A DNA stretch of 59,921 nucleotides from a virus, in the IMG/VR virus record IMGVR_UViG_3300047386_000320, positions 1-59,921 of that record; one strand, 5' to 3'. Below, one piece after another: positions 10,585-17,279 of this stretch (position 1 is its first letter; each line of letters begins with the position of its first letter). The notes under the pieces were generated by a model. The model was not told the origin of the DNA. It ran no database searches and saw only the letters and a list, made by a program, of their open reading frames with translations. The position numbers and the translations under genes were made by a program.

Positions 10585-10604
10585 GAATCCCTCCTTCTCC
10601 GCCA
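10585..10604 (+). other. attP: Candidate attP core: 3' end of tRNA-Ser
   Basis: The 20 bases GAATCCCTCCTTCTCCGCCA match the 3' end of a bacterial serine tRNA: end of the T loop, the CCCTC side of the T stem, acceptor strand CTTCTCC, discriminator G, and CCA. The matching 5' half of a tRNA is absent (the preceding sequence cannot form the T stem), so this is not a tRNA gene. Placement 72 bp upstream of a tyrosine integrase is typical of attP, where integration restores the host tRNA. AT-rich flanks could hold arm-type sites. Confidence 0.8.
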
Positions 10605-10676
10605 ATTATTTAAGTCTATGTTTTGGCTGTAGTTTTTAGTAAAATTTAAGCTTCAGTCACAGCATGGTCACAATGA

Positions 10677-11675
10677 ATGGCAACCGTACGGAAGCGGAAC
10701 AGCAAGTACCAGGCACAGGTACGCGTCAAAGGATACCCACCCCAGTCAAAATCTTTCATGACTCAAGCAGCAGCGAAGGCTTGGGCTCGCAAAATAGAAA
10801 CGAGCATGGACAACGGATCGTGGATCGATACCCGTGAATCGTCGTCCGTGCTCATCGACCACATGATTGATGATCTAATCTTTAGCTATGAGCGACTAAA
10901 GCTGAGAGTGGCTGGGCCAAAACTTGGGCAACTTAACCAGATCAAAAACTATTTTACTGGCGTGTCTATTCACGATCTGACATTTGACGATGTCATAGAG
11001 TTTGCAGCACACCGTCGTGAAACAATTTGTGCCTCTACACTTCAGACCCAACTTTATTATTTCAAGCAAGCCATAGATAACAGCCGTGTAAAGACGCATG
11101 AGAAGGTTGTTGATCAGGCAATCGATGAGCTGCATAAAAAGAAAATAATTATGGGAAGCACGTACAGAGATCGACGGTTACAGGATTGGGAGTACGAGGC
11201 GTTAAAAGAGGCTGCTGGCACACACTGGATTGGATTGGCAATGGACATTGCTGTGGAATCTGGGATGCGACAGGGGGAGATACACCGTCTTAGGTGGTCA
11301 GATGTCGATGAACAACGGGGCGTTATCCATCTTTATCGTAAAGATAAGAAGGCAGAAGGTGGCCGTTCAAAGCAGAAAATACCACTTTTAAAGGGCGTGA
11401 GAGAGGTGCTCCTACGCGCACGAAATGAAAGTGAGCAGGGGGATAACCTATTTAAGGTACAGAGGGCAGCATCGATTTCTGACCGTTTTGCGCGTCTTAC
11501 AGCAAAAGTTGGTATCGATGATCTTCGCTTCCATGACCTCCGTCACGAAGCAATAAGCCGCATGTTTGAACGTGGCATGAAGGTGGAGCAAGTGCGTGTG
11601 GTATCTGGACATCGTTCATTAGATCAGCTCTCCAGGTATATTAACTTGCGTCCAGAAGATTTAGCCGATCACTAA
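10677..11675 (+). CDS. int: Tyrosine recombinase / integrase
   Basis: A 332-aa site-specific recombinase. An N-terminal AP2-like arm-binding region (ATVRKRNSKYQAQVRVKG) is followed by a SAM-like core-binding domain (about 60-160) and a catalytic domain (about 165-325). The expected residues are visible: Arg198 (ESGMRQGE), His286 and Arg289 (HDLRHEA), His312 (SGHRS) and the nucleophile Tyr321 (LSRYINL). It should catalyse integration at the adjacent attP and, with the excisionase-like protein encoded opposite, excision. No clear Shine-Dalgarno precedes the ATG. The 3' end overlaps the convergent xis-like gene by 35 bp. Confidence 0.95.
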   Translation: MATVRKRNSKYQAQVRVKGYPPQSKSFMTQAAAKAWARKIETSMDNGSWIDTRESSSVLIDHMIDDLIFSYERLKLRVAGPKLGQLNQIKNYFTGVSIHDLTFDDVIEFAAHRRETICASTLQTQLYYFKQAIDNSRVKTHEKVVDQAIDELHKKKIIMGSTYRDRRLQDWEYEALKEAAGTHWIGLAMDIAVESGMRQGEIHRLRWSDVDEQRGVIHLYRKDKKAEGGRSKQKIPLLKGVREVLLRARNESEQGDNLFKVQRAASISDRFARLTAKVGIDDLRFHDLRHEAISRMFERGMKVEQVRVVSGHRSLDQLSRYINLRPEDLADH

Positions 11676-11853
11676 GATATTTGGCTACTTCTTGGGTTGG
11701 CAGCAAATACTTTTTGCCGCGTTTTACATGCGGTATGTCAAGCTCACCGCGATAAATTTGCTGATATACGCTTTGCTTTTTTATTTTGAATACCTCTGCG
11801 AGATCTTCTAAATCCATAAACAACCCGTACTTCTGTAACAGAAGGTCTTCCAT
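11641..11853 (-). CDS. Excisionase-like HTH protein
   Basis: A 70-aa protein with a winged-helix HTH_17/MerR-type fold: LEDLAEVFKIKKQSVYQQIYRGELDIPHVKRGKKYLLPTQEVAKYL. This pattern (helix, turn, 'Y..I..GE.P..K.GK.Y...' wing) is typical of phage Xis proteins and MerR-like regulators. An AAGGTGG lies about 6 nt upstream of the ATG. The gene overlaps the convergent integrase, so it probably controls recombination direction, though a transcriptional role is possible. Confidence 0.7.
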   Translation of the reverse strand: MEDLLLQKYGLFMDLEDLAEVFKIKKQSVYQQIYRGELDIPHVKRGKKYLLPTQEVAKYLSDRLNLLDAS

Positions 11854-11972
11854 GACTTACCACCTTGGTTGGGTTCAGGTCGATAGTACTGGAGGTATTA
11901 TTTTAAGGGGTACTAAAGAGATAAGACGGGTAATAAACACGACGAATGCGACAAAAGTATCCCTGGAAGGGT

Positions 11973-12506
11973 CTATGCCTCCCAGTTCGTATCGCGTAGG
12001 GCTACGACAGCGTATTGTTTTGCAATTGAATTTTTTGGTGGCAGCTCTTCTGTCTTGAGTAGAAAAGCACGTTTTTCACCTTTCTTCTGTACGACCCACG
12101 TTGTTGCTCGAGGGTGTTCTTTTTCTGAAACACACAAAGCAAGACAGTGAAGTACTTCAAAATATACCCAGAACTCAGACGATTGTTTCTTGCTGTAGAA
12201 GCGGGTATTTGAGCGCTTATCAATATTACTAGCGTCGTACGAGACTTCGTAAACCTCTGTTGTAGGTAGGTAGGCTATAACATCTGGGTCAATTTCTTTT
12301 GGATCTACTCCCAAAAAATTAGCAAACTTAATGACAGCAGAAGGGCCCAACTCAGTGATGTTGTTGAGGTAGTGGGAAATTGCACCCTGTGACCAGCCGA
12401 GCTCTTTTGCAGCTTCGACCTGGGTAAATTTCATCTCGGCTTTTTTGGCGTCCCAGATCGCTCGTAAATTATTCACGGCTCTAGGTAACTCTGATACTTT
12501 TTTCAT
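11973..12506 (-). CDS. XRE-family phage repressor-like protein
   Basis: A 177-aa protein starting at MKKVSEL, with GGAAG 9 nt upstream. An in-frame start 10 codons earlier lacks a ribosome site. Residues about 20-70 form an HTH_3/XRE domain (KFTQVEAAKELGWSQGAISHYLNN). The C-terminal half does not show the Ser-Lys catalytic signature of S24/LexA autoproteases, so RecA-driven cleavage is not expected. Candidate lysogeny repressor. It sits at the far end of the leftward operon rather than beside a divergent cro gene. Its operators might be the palindromes at 29378 and 30089 (inference). Its first codons overlap the end of the nuclease gene upstream. Confidence 0.7.
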   Translation of the reverse strand: MKKVSELPRAVNNLRAIWDAKKAEMKFTQVEAAKELGWSQGAISHYLNNITELGPSAVIKFANFLGVDPKEIDPDVIAYLPTTEVYEVSYDASNIDKRSNTRFYSKKQSSEFWVYFEVLHCLALCVSEKEHPRATTWVVQKKGEKRAFLLKTEELPPKNSIAKQYAVVALRDTNWEA

Positions 12507-12900
12507 GTGAGTTTCTTCCTGAAACTGTATTTTCAATCCATGTAGCTACGTCTTTGCGCGGTACACATACTTCTAAATACTGTGATTTCGTTAGTTTTTG
12601 CTCGAAATTCTTAGTAATTATTAGCGCAGTATCCTCAATTCCTAATATTAGTGCAACAAATGTAGAACTTTTTATTCGTTCTAACCAAGCACTTTGTAAT
12701 TTTGACAGACTATGGCGCAGCACAGTGTCACCTCGTTTAGGTAGCGATTTGATGTATTTATATTCTACGAAAAGCACACCAGCGGGCCCGGCATACATGG
12801 CGTCGGGTACACCTCCCGTGTATGTATCGTGAATCTTCCAGCGATATACGTCGGGTGACAGCGCGTTATGTATAGATCTAACAAAGCTGTGCTCGTTCAT
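12481..12900 (-). CDS. VRR-NUC-like (PD-(D/E)XK) nuclease
   Basis: A 139-aa protein with the compact VRR-NUC layout: GGVPDAMYAGPAG (motif Asp), LFVEYKYI (Glu-X-Lys) and LSKLQSAWLERI (conserved Gln). These are the metal-binding and catalytic residues of the family, which includes junction-resolving enzymes. Likely processes branched DNA in replication or recombination. No Shine-Dalgarno is visible before ATG 12900; the preceding 75 bases are non-coding. The 3' end overlaps the repressor start by 26 bp. Confidence 0.8.
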   Translation of the reverse strand: MNEHSFVRSIHNALSPDVYRWKIHDTYTGGVPDAMYAGPAGVLFVEYKYIKSLPKRGDTVLRHSLSKLQSAWLERIKSSTFVALILGIEDTALIITKNFEQKLTKSQYLEVCVPRKDVATWIENTVSGRNSHEKSIRVT

Positions 12901-12975
12901 AGAAATTTATGATCCGTTGTGGCTTACGGTGGATCAGTCCGTACTCTTTTCTACAAGCCGTCCTTGATATAGGAA

Positions 12976-13650
12976 CTAGTTACCCGAGTGCTGCTCGTAG
13001 AAACGCTCAGCAGCGTCGTAGTCTTCCTTCTGAGCCCAACCAACAAACTCAACATCGAGGTTCATAAAGGCGTTACCCATACGATTCTCAACAGCTTGTG
13101 ATCTCAGCTTCCAAAGGCCAGCGAAACGGTCGCCGCCTTTCATGCCGATCTGCGAGTTCCAGTTGCGTGAGATACGCAGCTTAGAAGACGCGAAGTCCAT
13201 GATGGCTGGTGAGGGTTCTAGTTCGCCAGTCTCAGGGTCTTTGATAAGCAAGAGGTGAGTGTGTGTTTCGACAATGTCGTAATCTTCTGGTTTATCCGTC
13301 GCATTGATAGCTTCTTGAGCTTCAACATGAGACGCATAGTTACCCAGGAGACCAGCGCCTGCTTCACGCTTGCGCCATACAACAAACTCGTTCTTAAAAG
13401 TAAGGCTAAGAACGTACATCTCTTCGCCGTATACGTGGTTGGTCAGAGTATTAATGAAGTCACCAGCCTCTGCACCTTTGATATAACCAGGTGAATGCTT
13501 GTCTACTTCGTCTGACATTTTTTGTAAAAGTTTAATACGTGGTATTGCGAGGTGCTGTCCCACGTTTTCGTTACCCCGACCCGTACCTTCAACTTTCTTA
13601 AGGTGGGCTGGCATTTTATCTTCGGCTAATGCTAACGCTTGGCTACTCAT
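12976..13650 (-). CDS. Possible ssDNA-binding / replication accessory protein
   Basis: A 224-aa protein with no firm family match. It begins with a flexible 30 residues, followed by a beta-rich middle (MYVLSLTFKNEFVVWRKRE) and ends with an acidic/aromatic tail. These features, with its place in the replication block, are reminiscent of phage ssDNA-binding proteins, but that is inference. The start is set in a run of 7-bp repeats (13647-13681): GGAG 11 nt upstream, plus a four-codon minicistron (ATG AAC GAT GAG TAG) that ends just past the main ATG and could couple initiation. Confidence 0.6.
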   Translation of the reverse strand: MSSQALALAEDKMPAHLKKVEGTGRGNENVGQHLAIPRIKLLQKMSDEVDKHSPGYIKGAEAGDFINTLTNHVYGEEMYVLSLTFKNEFVVWRKREAGAGLLGNYASHVEAQEAINATDKPEDYDIVETHTHLLLIKDPETGELEPSPAIMDFASSKLRISRNWNSQIGMKGGDRFAGLWKLRSQAVENRMGNAFMNLDVEFVGWAQKEDYDAAERFYEQHSGN

Positions 13651-13681
13651 CGTTCATCGTTCTCCGTTCATCGTTCATCGT
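13647..13681. repeat. Five tandem 7-bp repeats at a translation start
   Basis: Plus-strand heptads TCATCGT, TCATCGT, TCTCCGT, TCATCGT, TCATCGT. Read on the coding (minus) strand they are ACGATGA units. The middle unit, ACGGAGA, supplies the only Shine-Dalgarno-like GGAG, and the units supply several ATG codons in different frames upstream of the gene starting at 13650. Confidence 0.85.
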
Positions 13682-13685
13682 TAAG

Positions 13686-14075
13686 TTAAAGTTTTCTAAA
13701 GTTGACGCGCCTTACAGTACGAGGTGATAAGCCGGGAACTGCTTCTCCCATCTTGAGCATCTCTTTGTAAGCAGTAGAGCTAACGCGTCGTTGTAGAAGA
13801 CTGAAGTCTCCAGTTGCGGTGACGTGGGTATACAACTCATCCCAGTCATCTACATTGGGTACTGTGTCTTCATTGATCGATACTGAAGCCGCATCATTCG
13901 CTGTGCGTGATACACCTTCGGCATCCATCTTCTTGAGGAGCAAGACATCTAAGTAATCAGACTCTGCTCGCAATTCTTTCAACTCTCTATTGAGCTGATC
14001 CATTTGGCCTTTGATGTCGGCCCGTTCATTGATGAGCTGGTTAACGCTCATAGTTTCTTTTTCAGCTACAGTCAT
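13686..14075 (-). CDS. Hypothetical coiled-coil protein
   Basis: A 129-aa protein. Residues about 10-50 are a heptad-rich coiled coil (NQLINERADIKGQMDQLNRE), followed by a compact alpha/beta tail with DDWDELYTHV and a basic end (SPRTVRRVNFRKL). Strong GGAGG 6 nt before ATG; ATGA overlap with the helicase gene upstream, so translationally coupled to it. The position suggests a helicase partner or loader, but no family is recognised. Confidence 0.75.
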   Translation of the reverse strand: MTVAEKETMSVNQLINERADIKGQMDQLNRELKELRAESDYLDVLLLKKMDAEGVSRTANDAASVSINEDTVPNVDDWDELYTHVTATGDFSLLQRRVSSTAYKEMLKMGEAVPGLSPRTVRRVNFRKL

Positions 14076-15424
14076 GCTGTCCTCCGGTTGTCGTGTAGGT
14101 CTTTTAAAATCATCAATAGCTCATCCATCTTTCCTAGCTTGCCTTCTAGTTTTTGGTAGACATCCGGCTCCCAGGTATCCCGTGCTGCAATTTGGATAAC
14201 CTCGGTCTTGTCTGTTTGGCCTGCCCGATAGATGCGGCGATTGAACTGTTGGTAATGCTCGGCGTTGTATGTAGGTGACGCCCAGATAACTGTCTTGGCT
14301 TTAGTCATAGTCAGACCGTGGCCAGCAGATTGGGGGTGACAGAACACAACCTGTAGTTGTCCAGCCTGCAGCCGATCTACAATTTCTTTGCGCTTATGAG
14401 CTGGTACTGAACCATCAATAGTAGCGTGGCTAATATTTAGTTTGTCAGCTAACTCAGCCATGCGTTCGCGCTCGTGTCTCCAGTTGAATGCAACAAGAGA
14501 GTGAGAGCGCTGGGATACAAGCTGCATAACAAGGTCGTAACGCTCGCTGTGAATACCTTCTGCGTTACCGTGCTCGTCGTATATAGCACCTGTACATAGC
14601 TGTAAGAGCTTCTTAACTTTTGCACCAGCATGAATTGCATTGATTGTTTTAGTACCTGTGTAAAGCACATTGTCTTCACTTAGCATGTGGTACTGCTGCA
14701 TGATTTTTGGTGGCAGTGTTACCAGCATGGTGTTGACTGATTGCTCTGGCATATCAATACAATCAGCGAGTTCGTACCGGATGTTGATGTCGCTAAGTGC
14801 AGCGCCAACAATCTCCTGGGCTTCTGGCTTGTCACACCACTCGTTGGCAAACCCATTAAACCGTGATGTACACACATTGCTTCTGAAGGAATAGAAGCGC
14901 CTACCGAGCCGTTCACCGTCGTCTACAATTAGTGTCGGATGCCATATGTCACAAATAGTGTTGCTGTTTGGTGTGCCAGACATAGCGATACGGTTTTCGA
15001 AGTGTTCGGCGACTTTAAGCGCTGCTTTACTACGCTGACTGGCTTTGTTCTTAAAAGCAGTGAACTCATCTATAACTAACGTATTGAAGTCTGTCAGCAG
15101 CTCACGATGCTTTGCAATCCACTTAACTGCGTCGTGGTTGGTAATAACTACTTGAGCGTCGCTCTTGAATGCTTTCTCACGATTTTTTGCATACGCAACG
15201 GCGTACGTCAGATCTGGTGTGAACTTCTCGATGTCATCGCCCCAAGAACTCTCGAGGATGGACAACGGAGCTAGAACCAAGATCCGTGATTCGTGGTCAT
15301 TAATAGCGTCAAGTACGGAACGGGTCTTACCTGTTCCTGGATCTGATGTGATAAGGCAACGATTGTTGGCCTTAATAAAGTCAGTCGTGACTTGCTGATG
15401 TTCAAAAGGTTTATACATAGGCAT
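14072..15424 (-). CDS. SNF2/DEAD-type superfamily II helicase
   Basis: A 450-aa ATP-dependent helicase or translocase. Walker A SDPGTGKT near residues 27-34, Walker B VIDEFTAFKN near 115-125, an SGTPNSN motif III-like stretch, and in the second RecA domain HPQSAGHGLTM (motif V) and QFNRRIYRAGQ (motif VI). Same build as the short SNF2-like helicases beside replication genes in marine phages. Start taken as ATG 15424; GTG 15427 and ATG 15418 are in frame and no Shine-Dalgarno decides. The palindromic promoter motif at 15444-15462 ends about 20 nt upstream, so a very short leader is likely. Overlaps the downstream gene by 4 bp. Confidence 0.88.
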   Translation of the reverse strand: MPMYKPFEHQQVTTDFIKANNRCLITSDPGTGKTRSVLDAINDHESRILVLAPLSILESSWGDDIEKFTPDLTYAVAYAKNREKAFKSDAQVVITNHDAVKWIAKHRELLTDFNTLVIDEFTAFKNKASQRSKAALKVAEHFENRIAMSGTPNSNTICDIWHPTLIVDDGERLGRRFYSFRSNVCTSRFNGFANEWCDKPEAQEIVGAALSDINIRYELADCIDMPEQSVNTMLVTLPPKIMQQYHMLSEDNVLYTGTKTINAIHAGAKVKKLLQLCTGAIYDEHGNAEGIHSERYDLVMQLVSQRSHSLVAFNWRHERERMAELADKLNISHATIDGSVPAHKRKEIVDRLQAGQLQVVFCHPQSAGHGLTMTKAKTVIWASPTYNAEHYQQFNRRIYRAGQTDKTEVIQIAARDTWEPDVYQKLEGKLGKMDELLMILKDLHDNRRTA

Positions 15425-15443
15425 CACTCATTGATGGTTTATT

Positions 15444-15462
15444 ATATTAGCATAGCTAATAT
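15444..15462 (-). promoter_or_regulatory. Palindromic promoter/operator motif, copy 1
   Basis: Perfect dyad ATATTAG-CATAG-CTAATAT (plus strand). On the minus strand it runs on into CTAATATAAT, giving a TATAAT -10 candidate about 17 nt before the helicase ATG. It overlaps the stop codon of the upstream gene. Confidence 0.75.
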
Positions 15463-16151
15463 TAATGCTCAAGAAAAACAACAGGATTGTCGCTAGCCCA
15501 GCAATAGCCACAGGTTGTGCAGCTTGCTGTTTTATCTAGCTGTTCAGGACAAACAATCCTGTCGGAATACTCTTTGTTTACATAAGTAACATGCGCGCTG
15601 AAGGATACAGATTCGTCATCTGAGAACCTGATACGAAAGCGCGTAGGGTGCATACGATTGATGTTTCCGATCATGCTACCTAACTGCGAGTTGTACCTGT
15701 GGTGGGTGTACCCAAACACATGTAAGTTTTCATACAGGTGTAGCCATAGCTGCCACTGCACTGCATACAATCCATCGTAAAAGTCACCAAGTACATGTAG
15801 TCGCACAACAAATCCTTCTGGGTGTTTTCGATTAAGTTCTTCGAGCTGCTTTTCTAGCATGGGTTTGAAGTCAGAATGTGTGTGGTCAAACCTATGGGCG
15901 AACGGCATGTTGTCGCCGTAGCAGTTGTCCCATTGCTCACAGTCAGAGGGGCACGTAGCGCGCTCTTCTAACGTCAGTGAGTACATGGTCATACCCTTCC
16001 ACATCTTTACTTCTACTTTGTCACCCAGCTTTTTGTTTTGTTTTCCTCGTTTCAACATAGACAGGCTTGGGGCTTTTACGCCTTTTTTGTAGCGAGTCGT
16101 TGCTGGACGGAGATTTTTTGCTGGGATTAGATTCACGTTCAATGATGTCAT
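15462..16151 (-). CDS. GP88-like Fe-S/cysteine-cluster protein
   Basis: A 229-aa protein resembling the 'gene product 88' family of phage and plasmid proteins. Visible features: an SxSMLKRGKQNKKLG core near residue 30, CPSDCEQWDNCYG (C-x3-C-x4-CY) near residue 65, VVRLHVLGDFYDGLYAVQW in the middle and CTTCGYCW near the end. The Cys spacing suggests a metal or Fe-S cluster; a radical-SAM-like relation is possible, and the reaction is unknown. Start ATG 16151: AGGAG 7 nt upstream, presented in the loop of a perfect 6-bp hairpin (16152-16173) whose stem ends right at the ATG. Overlaps the upstream basic protein by 131 bp. Confidence 0.75.
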   Translation of the reverse strand: MTSLNVNLIPAKNLRPATTRYKKGVKAPSLSMLKRGKQNKKLGDKVEVKMWKGMTMYSLTLEERATCPSDCEQWDNCYGDNMPFAHRFDHTHSDFKPMLEKQLEELNRKHPEGFVVRLHVLGDFYDGLYAVQWQLWLHLYENLHVFGYTHHRYNSQLGSMIGNINRMHPTRFRIRFSDDESVSFSAHVTYVNKEYSDRIVCPEQLDKTASCTTCGYCWASDNPVVFLEH

Positions 16152-16317
16152 CAAATATCTCCTGTCTTATTTGGGTGGCTGTTGATCGATCAAGGTTAGT
16201 TAGGATCTTGATCTCTGATTTCTTCAAACGGTACGTCGTCCAGTACAACGCTTCCGGTGGATCGGTCTTGATCGTGTATTCGACCGTCGTTCCGTTTGTC
16301 CGGTGGTACATCTGCAT
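16021..16317 (-). CDS. Hypothetical small basic protein
   Basis: A 98-aa protein with strong initiation signals (AAAGGAG 7 nt before ATG 16317). The N-terminal 65 residues look structured (TVEYTIKTDPPEALYWTTY; KKSEIKILTNLD); the last third is a Ser/Lys/Pro-rich tail coded within the start of the GP88-like gene in another frame. The unusually long overlap (131 bp) makes the tail suspicious, but the ribosome site supports the gene. First gene after a strong terminator, so a promoter should lie in 16318-16410. Confidence 0.6.
   Translation of the reverse strand: MQMYHRTNGTTVEYTIKTDPPEALYWTTYRLKKSEIKILTNLDRSTATQIRQEIFDDIIERESNPSKKSPSSNDSLQKRRKSPKPVYVETRKTKQKAG
16152..16173 (-). promoter_or_regulatory. 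SD-loop hairpin before the GP88-like gene (CsrA-type site)
   Basis: On the minus strand, stem CAAATA / TATTTG (6 perfect pairs) encloses the loop AGACAGGAGA, which holds the Shine-Dalgarno AGGAG. The ATG follows the stem directly. ACAGGA in a loop is close to the known CsrA target (ACANGGA). CsrA is encoded 4 kb away in the same phage. Confidence 0.5.
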
Positions 16318-16413
16318 CGCGTAGCTCCTTTAGAAACGTGACTAGTTGAAATAACGTGATAAGTCTCACGAGTGCTGAAAACATATAAAGTCCCTTACTT
16401 TTGTTGTGTGCAT

Positions 16414-16437
16414 AAAAAAGCCCCTCCGAAGAGGGGC
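16414..16437 (-). terminator. Rho-independent terminator
   Basis: On the minus strand, GCCCCTC / GAGGGGC closes a TTCG tetraloop and is followed by six T residues. It ends the leftward transcript of the Cas4-like nuclease gene and separates it from the two genes downstream. Confidence 0.92.
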
Positions 16438-16478
16438 AACTACGAAAACTCTCAATAGAGAGAGCAGGGGAGGAAAAC

Positions 16479-17228
16479 TTACTCGACGCCCCAGTGGCAC
16501 TCGGGGTGCTCACCTTTGCGATATGAACACCAGCGGCAACTGTCTTTGCTAGGCGTTGGATCAAACTCAACTGCGGTAGTCATGATGATTGCGCGTCTGT
16601 GCCACCCTGGAGCGAATTGCATTGCCTGCTCTCGGGTGTAATTCTTTTTGGTCGTTTCACCTTTATCCAAATACCAGAACTCAACTTGCACGAACTCTAG
16701 GTGTGGATATCGGAAGAACGTACCGATTGCATATAACAGGCCTTGTTGGCTGTGAGATATCTCGTTGCCAAACTTCTTACCTGTTTTGTAGTCAATGACT
16801 CGTGCACTCTGTTCGTCTTCATGAACAAGTGCATCGAGTTTGATACGAGCCCACGTGGCTTTCTCCATCCAGCCGACTGGTCTCCAATCAAGGTCATAAC
16901 CCCATTCGCCCTCGAGCTCGACTTTAGCGTTTTCATACATAGCTCGAAGAGATTCGAATTCAGGTTTGAACTTTTTAAGAGAGTCGGGGAATTCACCAAT
17001 AGTGCCATCAACATACTGTTCGGCTTCTTCGTGAATCAGAGTTCCGCGTTCTGCAGCGGGGCCCGAAGGTTCGTGTATCTTTTTAACCTTAGCGATGTAG
17101 CTGCGGTAAGGGCATTCTTCGTAAACTTTGAGAGCAGAGTAAGACCAAGAGCGTAACTGTCCTAGCTCTGCTGGCTTTTCAAGAGGCTTGAGAGTGTCTG
17201 GCCTCGTATCCTGAGTTAGCTGAACCAT
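16479..17228 (-). CDS. Cas4/RecB-like nuclease with Fe-S cysteines
   Basis: A 249-aa PDDEXK exonuclease. SYSALKVYEECPYRSY near residue 30 (first Cys and the S/Y motif), ERGTLIHEEAE near 60 (motif His), RIKLDALV (catalytic Asp), ARVIDYKTGKK (D-Y-K, the D/ExK core) and QGLLYAIG (QxxxY motif IV) appear in family order. The C-terminal SCRWCSYRKGEHPEC adds three Cys that, with the early Cys, would bind a 4Fe-4S staple as in Cas4 and AddB. Likely a DNA-end resection enzyme for replication or recombination. AGGGA 6 nt before ATG; promoter motif at 17261-17279; terminator after the gene, so it may be monocistronic. Confidence 0.88.
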   Translation of the reverse strand: MVQLTQDTRPDTLKPLEKPAELGQLRSWSYSALKVYEECPYRSYIAKVKKIHEPSGPAAERGTLIHEEAEQYVDGTIGEFPDSLKKFKPEFESLRAMYENAKVELEGEWGYDLDWRPVGWMEKATWARIKLDALVHEDEQSARVIDYKTGKKFGNEISHSQQGLLYAIGTFFRYPHLEFVQVEFWYLDKGETTKKNYTREQAMQFAPGWHRRAIIMTTAVEFDPTPSKDSCRWCSYRKGEHPECHWGVE

Positions 17229-17260
17229 CCTATTCCCTAGTCATGTAGTAATATATAGAA

Positions 17261-17279
17261 ATAATACTATAGCTAATAT
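17261..17279 (-). promoter_or_regulatory. Palindromic promoter/operator motif, copy 2
   Basis: Minus strand ATATTAG-CTATA-GTATTAT: one perfect half-site, 5-nt spacer, the other half degenerate. Placed 33 nt before the Cas4-like nuclease ATG and directly after the primase-helicase stop. Confidence 0.6.

Noticed and set aside
10570-10604. A tRNA-Ser gene
   Set aside because: Only the 3' end is present; D and anticodon arms and the 5' T-stem strand are missing.
16196-16570. Minus-strand frame of 124 aa between the Cas4-like and GP88-like genes
   Set aside because: It runs across a strong terminator, has no Shine-Dalgarno and overlaps better-supported genes.
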